Source: a virus. From it: 43,418 bases of DNA. A model generated the notes under the pieces. That model had not been told where the DNA came from. It did no database searches and was given only the letters and a program-made list of their open reading frames with translations. Made by a program: the position numbers and the translations under genes. Shown here piece by piece: positions 27,322 through 35,289 of this stretch; position 1 is the stretch's first letter; every line of letters starts with the position of its first letter. The stretch spans positions 1 through 43,418 of the IMG/VR virus record IMGVR_UViG_3300004097_002025; one strand, 5' to 3'.

Positions 27322-27405
27322 TTTTTGTTTTTCTTTTATTCGTTAAATTTATCTGTTACTCAAAATAAATAATAACGAAGAAAAACACTAAGTCAAATAA
27401 AAATT
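27322..27405. other. Intergenic leader of gp32
   Basis: At 84 bases this is the largest gap between genes in the window. It is A/T-rich and lacks the CTATTTATA motif and any hairpin terminator. It holds the candidate sigma70-type promoter described at 27369-27396. The coding-strand leader next to gp32 (AAAAGAAAAACAAAAA) is an A-rich initiation region without Shine-Dalgarno. Confidence 0.5.
27369..27396 (-). promoter_or_regulatory. Candidate promoter of gp32
   Basis: The coding strand has TTGACT, a 16-base spacer and TATTAT, close to the general bacterial -35/-10 consensus. It would give a leader of about 40 bases before gp32. The Bacteroidota-type box (TAnnTTTG) is only poorly matched nearby (TTATTTTG at 27361-27368). 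In DNA this A/T-rich, chance matches are common. Confidence 0.4.
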
Positions 27406-28068
27406 TTAGAATTCTTCGTCTTTAAAAGGTGCGTCAAATGATTTTTTAATGTCACTTTCAGAGTAGTTTTCTACATTTTCATCCGTTAAAACGTATTCAT
27501 TTTTTCCTGTCTGTTCAAACTCACCCTGTTTATCCGTGAAAAAATCTGTGAGTTTTTGATTATAAGGATAACTATCTAAACTTCTTAATTGTAATTTTTC
27601 TTCAGGAGTCTTTTGTCTGTATTTTTCTACCTTAGTTTCTAAATCATTAATTTTATTTAATATATTGTCCATTTCTCCTAATTTAGAAGTTAAATCTTCT
27701 AACTTACTAAACATAGTCTCCATATATTCATCTTGTTTTTCTGAAATATCTTTTTGAGTTGTAACTAATTCAGTAACATCCAATTCTTCAGTTCCTGTTT
27801 CTCCCATACCTAAATCTTCTGTACTATCAATACCTTCATCATCTACAACCTCGACATCAGGGTCTGTTTCAATATCTATAGGTTCAGGAACTTTATCTAC
27901 TCCTGTATCTCCTTCTTCAGTTCCTTCATCAGGTAATAGTGGTAACTCATCACCTACCTCAGCATCTTCTTCTGGTGTTGGTAGTTCAGGTTCTTCTTGT
28001 TCTAAAATATAGTTATTTATATTTTTATATCTTTCTATTTCAGATATTATTTTTTTATCTACAGACAT
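27406..28068 (-). CDS. Acidic coiled-coil protein, unknown
   Basis: This 220-residue protein has three parts. A short helical N terminus (SEIERYKNINNYILEQ) leads into about 75 residues almost entirely of Glu, Asp, Pro, Gly and Thr (very acidic and probably disordered). A coiled-coil follows at about residues 105-150 (EYMETMFSKLEDLTSKLGEM, then a heptad-like NKINDLETKVEKY), and a mixed C-terminal part ends in FKDEEF. There is no recognisable family. Such acidic coiled-coils occur among phage scaffold, core and chaperone proteins, but nothing here proves that. It follows the 74-residue gene by 11 bases, with which it probably shares a transcript, and precedes the gp32 leader. Confidence 0.6.
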   Translation of the reverse strand: MSVDKKIISEIERYKNINNYILEQEEPELPTPEEDAEVGDELPLLPDEGTEEGDTGVDKVPEPIDIETDPDVEVVDDEGIDSTEDLGMGETGTEELDVTELVTTQKDISEKQDEYMETMFSKLEDLTSKLGEMDNILNKINDLETKVEKYRQKTPEEKLQLRSLDSYPYNQKLTDFFTDKQGEFEQTGKNEYVLTDENVENYSESDIKKSFDAPFKDEEF

Positions 28069-28079
28069 GTTGTTAAATT

Positions 28080-28304
28080 TTAACCGTTTAATAAAGTTTT
28101 TACCCCATGTTTAGTTTCAACTTTCATGGTTTTATTTACTCTCATAGTGTTATCAACTCTTTCTATTAAACCATCTCTCATTCTAACAGTGTAACAATCT
28201 CCTGTGTCTAAATCACATACTTCTTTATAACCATTTCCGTTATCTTTTTCTGTTATTCTACTGTCTTTATTCAAGTAATCGTCTAATAATTTTTTAATAT
28301 TCAT
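28080..28304 (-). CDS. Small unknown protein, 74 residues
   Basis: The protein starts MNIKKLLDDYLNKDSRI and continues with VCDLDTGDCYTVRMRDGLIER. The two Cys residues six apart in VCDLDTGDC may form a small beta hairpin. No family is recognised. It seems real because it has an ATG start, an A-rich leader carrying the CTATTTATA-like motif at the usual distance, and tight linkage to the next gene. The motif groups it with the structural genes, so a late or assembly function is possible but unproven. Confidence 0.55.
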   Translation of the reverse strand: MNIKKLLDDYLNKDSRITEKDNGNGYKEVCDLDTGDCYTVRMRDGLIERVDNTMRVNKTMKVETKHGVKTLLNG

Positions 28305-28318
28305 TTTTACACTTTTTA

Positions 28319-28327
28319 TATAAATAT
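28319..28327 (-). promoter_or_regulatory. ATATTTATA start-proximal motif
   Basis: The coding strand reads GATATATTTATATAAAAAG, with the core ending 14 bases before the ATG of the 74-residue gene. It differs from the other copies by A instead of C at the first base. It lies in the 48-base gap after the hub gene. Confidence 0.4.
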
Positions 28328-28352
28328 ATCACAACGTAGAAAATAACCCTAA

Positions 28353-31300
28353 TTATGATACTTTGTTTATTACTGATTCGAAGATAACAACCCACCTATC
28401 AAATTCTTTTTTGTACTCAGTGTTGTCATTGACTTTAGTATTTACTATTTCATAAACTTGAGGTGCTGATAAATTAGTCATTGGGATTCTATCATATATT
28501 TGTGCCATATATAACGTAGCTAGACTTTTAGGTGTTGGGTCTGTCGTAGTTGTCTGAGCAATTCTATCTTTTAGTTGTCGTATCCAAGAACCTCCATATC
28601 TTTCAAATGTCGCGACCATATAATCTAAACACTGTCCGATACTATCAAATGATGCTAAAGCATATATTTTACCATCACTATCTACACATGTTTGTGAACC
28701 AAAATAATCTGACCTATTTTCAGGTGTTATTTTTTTATTAGTTGGTAATGCGATTAAATTGTTATTATAACAATTCTGTCTAACATCGGTATTAAGTGTT
28801 GATATACCATATAAAAATACTTTAATGTCTATATCTGTGTTTGGACTGCTATTTAAATAAGTTATAACATCATTAGCCCTTATCGGTGTTTGAAGTAAAT
28901 CTGTAAATGGTTTGTCTCCATAGGCTGTTAATGATTTACATTTTTCTTCACCCGCCTTTAATGTTTTATCAGGATTAGATAAAATCATAGCATTTATACT
29001 ACTCCCTGTTATTCCATTTGTTGATTGTTGTTTTAACTTCTTTTCAAGTTTTAATAATATATCTCTATTTATACTTGCAACTAACTTATCAGGCATTTGT
29101 AACGAATTTTTTGGAATCCTAACACCATCAAAATTTGTAGTAAATCCTCTATTTGAAATGTTGTGACTCACATTCATTATTAAATATGGTCCATAAAATA
29201 ACGGTACGTTAGTTAAGTTAAAATACATTGTAGGTTGAATCATGGCATTTCCTAATGATTGTATCTGGCACGTGTAACTTCTTGTTTTATAAAACTGATA
29301 AAATGATTGTGATTGTTGTGCAACTTTTTGTCCTGAAGCTTGTGAACCCAAATCTTCAAGTACCAAAAAGGTAGGTCCAATATTTTTGTGTTGGTTCATA
29401 TCAACCGATATAGAGCTAAATATCCCTTGATTTCTTTTACCAAAATCTACTTGGAATCCAACACAAGCATTACTATCTGAATAGTTTGTTTTGTTTTGTT
29501 GATTTTCTTTTAATGGACAGGTTGATGGTATAGTAATATCGAATGAGTCGTCTCCTTTTCTACTATTATTATTGTTATTCATATTTAAACTAGAAGATGG
29601 TTCTCCCACATAAACACCTAACATTCTAGGTCTACTATCTCTTGTGTCTACCTCCATAAATGTACCAAACAAATCATTAGGTATGTCTTGTGGTATCGGT
29701 TCCCCTTCTTTTACACGTTCATTTCTACCATAAAAATTAGTGTAAGCTGGAGTTGGTATAAATACAAAGTTATTTTCTTCGTATATGTCACCTAATAATG
29801 AATATAGTGAAGTTACTTTTCTTCTGTTTTTAATAAAACTTATTAAACTTGTTATATCAATAATAATCTTATCACCAACAGGTCTGTTAGCCCTATCTAA
29901 AAATAAAAAATCTTCAAATATAGTCCTTGTTTTAAAGTCTTGCCCTGCAACCCATTTATCATTCATTGCTTGGAAAGTTTTCCAAAGTTCTAATTTTACT
30001 ACATTACCGTCTAATTTAGATGAATAACTTGTTTCTTCTGTTATAGCGACTGACTTTAGTTTCCTATTAGCATTAATAAAAATATGGTTTAACATATTAG
30101 TTTGAAACTCTTGTTGTTCGTTTAAAAACTGATTTATGTTATTTATAAATTCTTGTTTTGCTATATTAATGTTGTTTTTCTTTTGTCCCGCATAAATTTT
30201 TATTAATGGTGCTAATAACTCAACATTACCTTCACTAAACTCAAATTCCATATCGACAAAAAAATCAGTCAAGTATGAACCATTATCTGAATACATAATA
30301 TTTTCTTCAGAAAAATCTCCAACATACTCATACATCGCTCTCCAAGCGTCGGGATATGTATTTATACTATCTTGTAAGGTCGTTGTTCCTCCACTAGTTG
30401 GTAAGGAATTGATTATATAGTTACCAAAATTTATAGGGTCTATTACTTTATATTCATCGTTGTCGGTTAGTGAACCATATATTCTTGTATCAAATTTACC
30501 AGGGTTTCCTATTTTTAAAACGACTTCGTCTTTTAAATAAATTTCCTGATGTTTAAACTTAAATTTATTAAATTGATTTTTACTTATATTTTTTATATCT
30601 GTATCAAAATCACCTGTTAAGTTTGGTTTATCTGTTATTAATATTGATTGTATAATTTTATGTAAATTAATTTCAGTCTTTACATCAATACTACTATATG
30701 GGTTTTGTTGACCCTGATAAATAGCCCTAAGTGAGTTATATTCTGAACTAGGTATCTCCCCGTTTGGATACTGTCCTTTTACTTCGTCACTTTCTAAAAA
30801 CTCTTCAAACGTTGTTTGTCCTCTATTAATAAAATTAATATCAAATTTAGATGGTACTTCACAAAAGTTTAAAAATATCTCTTCGAAGTTATCTAACATT
30901 TCTTTAGTAAAAACTCCGAATATATCTTCGATTGAAGAGTATGTTACCGATGTGTTATTTCCTAAATTAAATGACTGTTTATTTGTTGTTGTAGGGTCTA
31001 TATATTTCAAGTATTGTTCAGGTGTAGGTCTGTCAACTAACTCATTCGAAAAATACCCGTAATTACTAGCCGACCATAACGACCTAACCCCTCCATTATA
31101 TACCGAACTATTTTGTACTAAATCTTGTGTTAGTTTTCCACTTTCTGTTATTGTTTCAAATTTAGATTGATTAAATTTAACATCACCGAATGAAGGTATT
31201 ATTAATACTTTATCATTCTCACTATCTTGAAAATCTGTGTTATTTTTTGTTTCAATAAATTGTGTCCAACTACACATTGTATATTTTTCAAGGTCTCTTT

Positions 31301-34300
31301 CAGCCTCAAATGTTCCTTTAGTCGTTCTTCCAATTTTTAGATTTTTTTCAGATTGTGCGGTTTGTATATCAATAGAAGTGTACCCCGTAAGTAAATCTAC
31401 TTTATTAACATAATAATAGACATCGTTTATTACTTTAGGGTAAAAACCATTTTGCATTAAATCCTGTGTTTCTGTTACCGTCTGAAATAATGGGACTGGA
31501 GGTATAAATTCTTGTCCTAAATCTATCTGATATTGTTGTATAGTATTTTTGTGTTGTTGTATTTCAACATCCGTATTATCATAATTTTTAAAATTATATT
31601 TTTTTGTTACATTTTGTGTGTTTGGGTCGTAGGCGTTTACATAATCAAAGTCTTCCCATATACCATCTAAAATGTCTATATTATCATTTTTATGCCTTTT
31701 GTATCTGTGCCATATTGCACCGTATTTTGCAATCCATAGTGTTGGTAGTTTATGTATTGAGGCGTATTTGTTTAATGTTGCAAAAATATAATTTAAGTTA
31801 GTTTCAGCCCCATTGGTGAAGTTTTTAAATTTTTCTCTGAGTGTTGATAGTGGTAATGAGTTTAAGTAAATGTACCCTAAACCAACATATGGATTTACAA
31901 CATTATTCTTTTCATTTTCAACTCCTTTTAAAATTGAGTTTATGAAATATGGTGTGTTTATAAGTGAAGTGGTTTGTTTACTTGTTAGATTATTTACTGT
32001 TGTATTATAGTTTCTTCCGTAATCAATAAAAGACTCTGTTAACATCATTTTATCATCAGTTTTATTTTCATAATAATTGATGATAATTGTATTTGTTTCA
32101 AAATTTACTGTTTGATTATTTTGGATATTATTTTCTAAGTTTGGGTTGTCTTGTGCCGGTGATTCTGAATTTTCGTTTGTCCATCCAAAATATGTAAAAG
32201 GTTTTTTTGCGTATTCTAAATCACTATCCGAAGGTTCACCAAATGAAGCGATAGTTTTTTTATCTTCATTAAACGTAAACATCTTAGATGTGTCATTACT
32301 TTTTACTACAGAAGATAATGTACTTCCTTCTGAGAGATTTTTCTTTACCCAATCTAAATTATCATAGGGATAACTATCCAAAAATGTTAATTGGTCTGAT
32401 TGATTACTTTTTAGGTAGTCTATTAATTTTGTCTTTGTGTTTGTGTCTGAGTTGACTTTGATTGATGTTGTATTTAAATAACTGTTGTTGTAAACACCAA
32501 AACTTTTTTCTACTAAATTTCTAATATATGGTGTTGCGAATATACCTCTTATGTGTTGATTCCAATATGCACCTTCTCCATTGTTAGAGATACTTCTCAT
32601 ATATCTCAAAATATTTTCGTAACTAAATGCAAAGTTTTTAAATAATTCAAGTAATTCTGGTGAAGTAACTATAGAATTATTTATGTTGTTAAATTCAAAA
32701 TCACCAAAGACTGAGTATAATTCTTTTCCATAACCTCCGCTTCTATACATTTTTGTATAGTTTGAGTTTAGATAGGTCCTTTCAAATAATTCATATATGT
32801 AAGATATTATATTTAAATCTGAGTACGGTCTTTGTTGTAATGGAAACTCAATAGCGTTACATCCAATAAATGGATTATCTTTTAACTCATTTTCATAGTC
32901 GTAATTTAAAAGAACAGTATCTTTTTGAGTTACTCCTTTAATATACTCTTCGACAAACCTAATTTCAGGCCAAACTTCTGACCTCCATCCTTGTACTTGT
33001 GATATTACAGACGGGTCACCAGGGTATCTATCTTCAAATTCAACATTACCATCAGCGTCAACAGATTCTACATAATATTGAGGCCAAGGATAAACTGTAG
33101 GTTTATTTTCACCATCAACACTATATGTTGACAATCCCGATAATAGCGATTGTACCATTGTGTTTTCACTACTTTGTGATTTTTCCGGAGTTAATACTGC
33201 GCCTATCCTTACCGGATTTTTTCTTTGTTCCCACGCATCTTCGTGAACTTTATCCATAAGTCGTAAAAATGCATCAGCACTAGCACAAATTATCGCCATA
33301 ACATTTTTTATAGTAGGATTAAATCCTAATCCAACATCGTCAGATTTAATTTTTTCGGATAATGATTTACTTAAAGCATCCTCTACTATTAATTTTCTTT
33401 CTTCAAACTTACCTTCTAATTCTTGTAGTTTTTTTAAAAAACTATTTTCAGAAAAACTATTTTTGTTTACATAATCACCAAAAATAATATATGTTTTTGA
33501 TAATTCGTTTTCAATGATTTCTAAAGTATCGGATTTTATTAATATTTTTTCAATTTCAAAATTTGTTAAAAAACTTGATTTAAAAGATTCTAATTGTATT
33601 TCGGTCGGTGATTTTTTATTTTTTACTGTATAAGTTTCTTCAAAATTTACTTGTTCAGATGGATTACTAAGTACAAATAAAAAATCTTTTATATTAATAT
33701 TCGAAGTTAAACTATTTGTTATTACCTCCCCTCCTATTTCACATTCCCCTTCAGTACCAAAAGTTTCGTTACTATTAAGTTCGTTATTATATTTTTCTAT
33801 TATTGATTTTAACTCGTTTATTGCGTTTTGTGTTCCTTCAACTCTCTTATTTTCACCCCCTAAATCTTTTTTAAACTCATATAACATAGGTTTTCCATTA
33901 GCAATAACTTTATCATCTAAAAACTTTTTTTGCCAATTTTCTCTTATGTTACCATATATTGCCCTACGAAACTCTTGTATTTTTTTATAATAGTCTCTCA
34001 TATTATTTAATATGGTAAAATCTTCTTTACCATAAGCCTCCATAACAAATCTATCAAAGTTTTCTAACTTCATAATCATTTGATTTAAAGTTAGTTCGGG
34101 AAAATCTTCGTCTATTAAACCTTTTTGTTTATAGGTACTATAAACATTTTTTATCATGTCATAACCTCTTGTTGAGTTTATAACTCTATTTTGTTGTGTT
34201 TGTCCTAATACAGTTGATTGATTTGTCGTTTCTTCAGGTCCAAACTCTGTGGTTGTTTGATACATGTGTGGCAACGCATACAAAGAATCTAAAGTAATAT

Positions 34301-34982
34301 CAGACAATAATGCATATGTTCTTGATATATAATTTGTCGTTATTTTATAGTTTCCACTCGCAGGGTCGAATTTTGCGTTAAAATCTTTTAACATCAATTC
34401 ATATTGTATGGCTTTACCATAATAACCTTTAACGGTTAATGTAAACAATGGATATGGGAATTGAAAAAATGCACTGTATGGTGAGTTTTCTCCTTGTTCA
34501 AATAGAACCTTACCCTGTACATCTTCCATTTCAATTGTAACCAAAGCAGCAAATGAAGTGTTTATCTTTATTGAAATGTTTGTTATTCCTAATAGTTGTG
34601 AATCGACGTCTCCATTTCTTGTTCTACCTAAAGTTAGATTATCCGTCCAAGAAGTATCAAAAAAATTTTCTTCTACTATTTCCCCACTTTTATTTTTAGG
34701 TTGAGTTTTCATAAAGTTGATGACTTGATTCCTGTCGTTCTCAACGGCACCTACTCTAATATTTTTAATTGTATCGTCAAAGTTGTCTCCAACAACTAAC
34801 TTACTTCTCGGTATCACTTTAGCTTCCAAACTAGCGTACATTACCAACTCCTCTTGGTTAACCAATCTTTCGGATACGGTTTTATCACTGTTTACCACTT
34901 TATTAGGGTCAACAATGATAATATTATCGTATGACGTTTCTACATAAACGTCTTGATTATTAAAGAATTTGTTATCTGCCAT
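28353..34982 (-). CDS. Giant baseplate hub-like protein, 2209 residues
   Basis: This is the largest gene in the window. The first 250 residues contain LLGITNISIKINTSFAALVT and FFQFPYPLFTLTVKGYYGKA, then NAKFDPASGNYKITTNYI, a beta-rich region like a tube-binding hub domain. Residues about 1850-1965 (SYTCQIQSLGNAMIQPTMYF, then YGPYLIMNVSHNISNRGFTT and NFDGVRIP) match the general pattern of gpD/gp27-type hub proteins: a G-N-x-x-I/L-x-P strand followed by Y-x-I-x-x-V-x-H. The C-terminal 200 residues contain CYNNNLIALP and KIYALASFDSIGQCLDYMVA, which recalls lysozyme/glucosaminidase-like folds, but no catalytic Glu is evident. The long middle is unassigned. Hub function is inferred from that pattern and from the position after the tape measure and baseplate genes. 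Confidence 0.65.
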   Translation of the reverse strand: MADNKFFNNQDVYVETSYDNIIIVDPNKVVNSDKTVSERLVNQEELVMYASLEAKVIPRSKLVVGDNFDDTIKNIRVGAVENDRNQVINFMKTQPKNKSGEIVEENFFDTSWTDNLTLGRTRNGDVDSQLLGITNISIKINTSFAALVTIEMEDVQGKVLFEQGENSPYSAFFQFPYPLFTLTVKGYYGKAIQYELMLKDFNAKFDPASGNYKITTNYISRTYALLSDITLDSLYALPHMYQTTTEFGPEETTNQSTVLGQTQQNRVINSTRGYDMIKNVYSTYKQKGLIDEDFPELTLNQMIMKLENFDRFVMEAYGKEDFTILNNMRDYYKKIQEFRRAIYGNIRENWQKKFLDDKVIANGKPMLYEFKKDLGGENKRVEGTQNAINELKSIIEKYNNELNSNETFGTEGECEIGGEVITNSLTSNINIKDFLFVLSNPSEQVNFEETYTVKNKKSPTEIQLESFKSSFLTNFEIEKILIKSDTLEIIENELSKTYIIFGDYVNKNSFSENSFLKKLQELEGKFEERKLIVEDALSKSLSEKIKSDDVGLGFNPTIKNVMAIICASADAFLRLMDKVHEDAWEQRKNPVRIGAVLTPEKSQSSENTMVQSLLSGLSTYSVDGENKPTVYPWPQYYVESVDADGNVEFEDRYPGDPSVISQVQGWRSEVWPEIRFVEEYIKGVTQKDTVLLNYDYENELKDNPFIGCNAIEFPLQQRPYSDLNIISYIYELFERTYLNSNYTKMYRSGGYGKELYSVFGDFEFNNINNSIVTSPELLELFKNFAFSYENILRYMRSISNNGEGAYWNQHIRGIFATPYIRNLVEKSFGVYNNSYLNTTSIKVNSDTNTKTKLIDYLKSNQSDQLTFLDSYPYDNLDWVKKNLSEGSTLSSVVKSNDTSKMFTFNEDKKTIASFGEPSDSDLEYAKKPFTYFGWTNENSESPAQDNPNLENNIQNNQTVNFETNTIIINYYENKTDDKMMLTESFIDYGRNYNTTVNNLTSKQTTSLINTPYFINSILKGVENEKNNVVNPYVGLGYIYLNSLPLSTLREKFKNFTNGAETNLNYIFATLNKYASIHKLPTLWIAKYGAIWHRYKRHKNDNIDILDGIWEDFDYVNAYDPNTQNVTKKYNFKNYDNTDVEIQQHKNTIQQYQIDLGQEFIPPVPLFQTVTETQDLMQNGFYPKVINDVYYYVNKVDLLTGYTSIDIQTAQSEKNLKIGRTTKGTFEAERDLEKYTMCSWTQFIETKNNTDFQDSENDKVLIIPSFGDVKFNQSKFETITESGKLTQDLVQNSSVYNGGVRSLWSASNYGYFSNELVDRPTPEQYLKYIDPTTTNKQSFNLGNNTSVTYSSIEDIFGVFTKEMLDNFEEIFLNFCEVPSKFDINFINRGQTTFEEFLESDEVKGQYPNGEIPSSEYNSLRAIYQGQQNPYSSIDVKTEINLHKIIQSILITDKPNLTGDFDTDIKNISKNQFNKFKFKHQEIYLKDEVVLKIGNPGKFDTRIYGSLTDNDEYKVIDPINFGNYIINSLPTSGGTTTLQDSINTYPDAWRAMYEYVGDFSEENIMYSDNGSYLTDFFVDMEFEFSEGNVELLAPLIKIYAGQKKNNINIAKQEFINNINQFLNEQQEFQTNMLNHIFINANRKLKSVAITEETSYSSKLDGNVVKLELWKTFQAMNDKWVAGQDFKTRTIFEDFLFLDRANRPVGDKIIIDITSLISFIKNRRKVTSLYSLLGDIYEENNFVFIPTPAYTNFYGRNERVKEGEPIPQDIPNDLFGTFMEVDTRDSRPRMLGVYVGEPSSSLNMNNNNNSRKGDDSFDITIPSTCPLKENQQNKTNYSDSNACVGFQVDFGKRNQGIFSSISVDMNQHKNIGPTFLVLEDLGSQASGQKVAQQSQSFYQFYKTRSYTCQIQSLGNAMIQPTMYFNLTNVPLFYGPYLIMNVSHNISNRGFTTNFDGVRIPKNSLQMPDKLVASINRDILLKLEKKLKQQSTNGITGSSINAMILSNPDKTLKAGEEKCKSLTAYGDKPFTDLLQTPIRANDVITYLNSSPNTDIDIKVFLYGISTLNTDVRQNCYNNNLIALPTNKKITPENRSDYFGSQTCVDSDGKIYALASFDSIGQCLDYMVATFERYGGSWIRQLKDRIAQTTTTDPTPKSLATLYMAQIYDRIPMTNLSAPQVYEIVNTKVNDNTEYKKEFDRWVVIFESVINKVS

Positions 34983-35289
34983 AGTAGAAGAAGTGTGTAT
35001 CTATTGCTTTCTTATAATCTTGTAAAGAATTTACTAAAGGAAAGGGTATTATTAAAACCGCACCATCTTCTATATTGTTTTCAAGTCCACCATACTTAGG
35101 GTTTGCCGCTAGTATTAACCAACCAAAATATGGTGTGTTATAAAACTCAAAACTAATTTTATCAAGTCTACTTCTACTAACTCTATAAATGAATTTTTTA
35201 TCAGTAGGTTTAGACGGCACCTCAACAAAAGGAACTACAGTTTGATTTCCATTTACTAAAAAGTCTTGATATCTATTATAATACCTCAT
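34972..35289 (-). CDS. Small LysM-like baseplate protein, gp53-like
   Basis: This protein has 105 residues if the ATG at 35289 is used; this gives a TGATG overlap with the upstream stop and is preferred over a TTG one codon earlier. Residues about 35-90 read FIYRVSRSRLDKISFEFYNT, PYFGWLILAANPKYGG, then GAVLIIPFP, a LysM-type fold: a polar strand, a helix with D-x-I-S/A-x-x-F/Y-Y, W-x-I-x-x-A-N, and a final I-P strand. T4 gp53, a baseplate wedge protein, contains a similar module, and small LysM proteins are common at the tube-baseplate junction. It overlaps the hub gene by 11 bases. Peptidoglycan binding is possible but structural use is more likely. Confidence 0.6.
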   Translation of the reverse strand: MRYYNRYQDFLVNGNQTVVPFVEVPSKPTDKKFIYRVSRSRLDKISFEFYNTPYFGWLILAANPKYGGLENNIEDGAVLIIPFPLVNSLQDYKKAIDTHFFYYGR

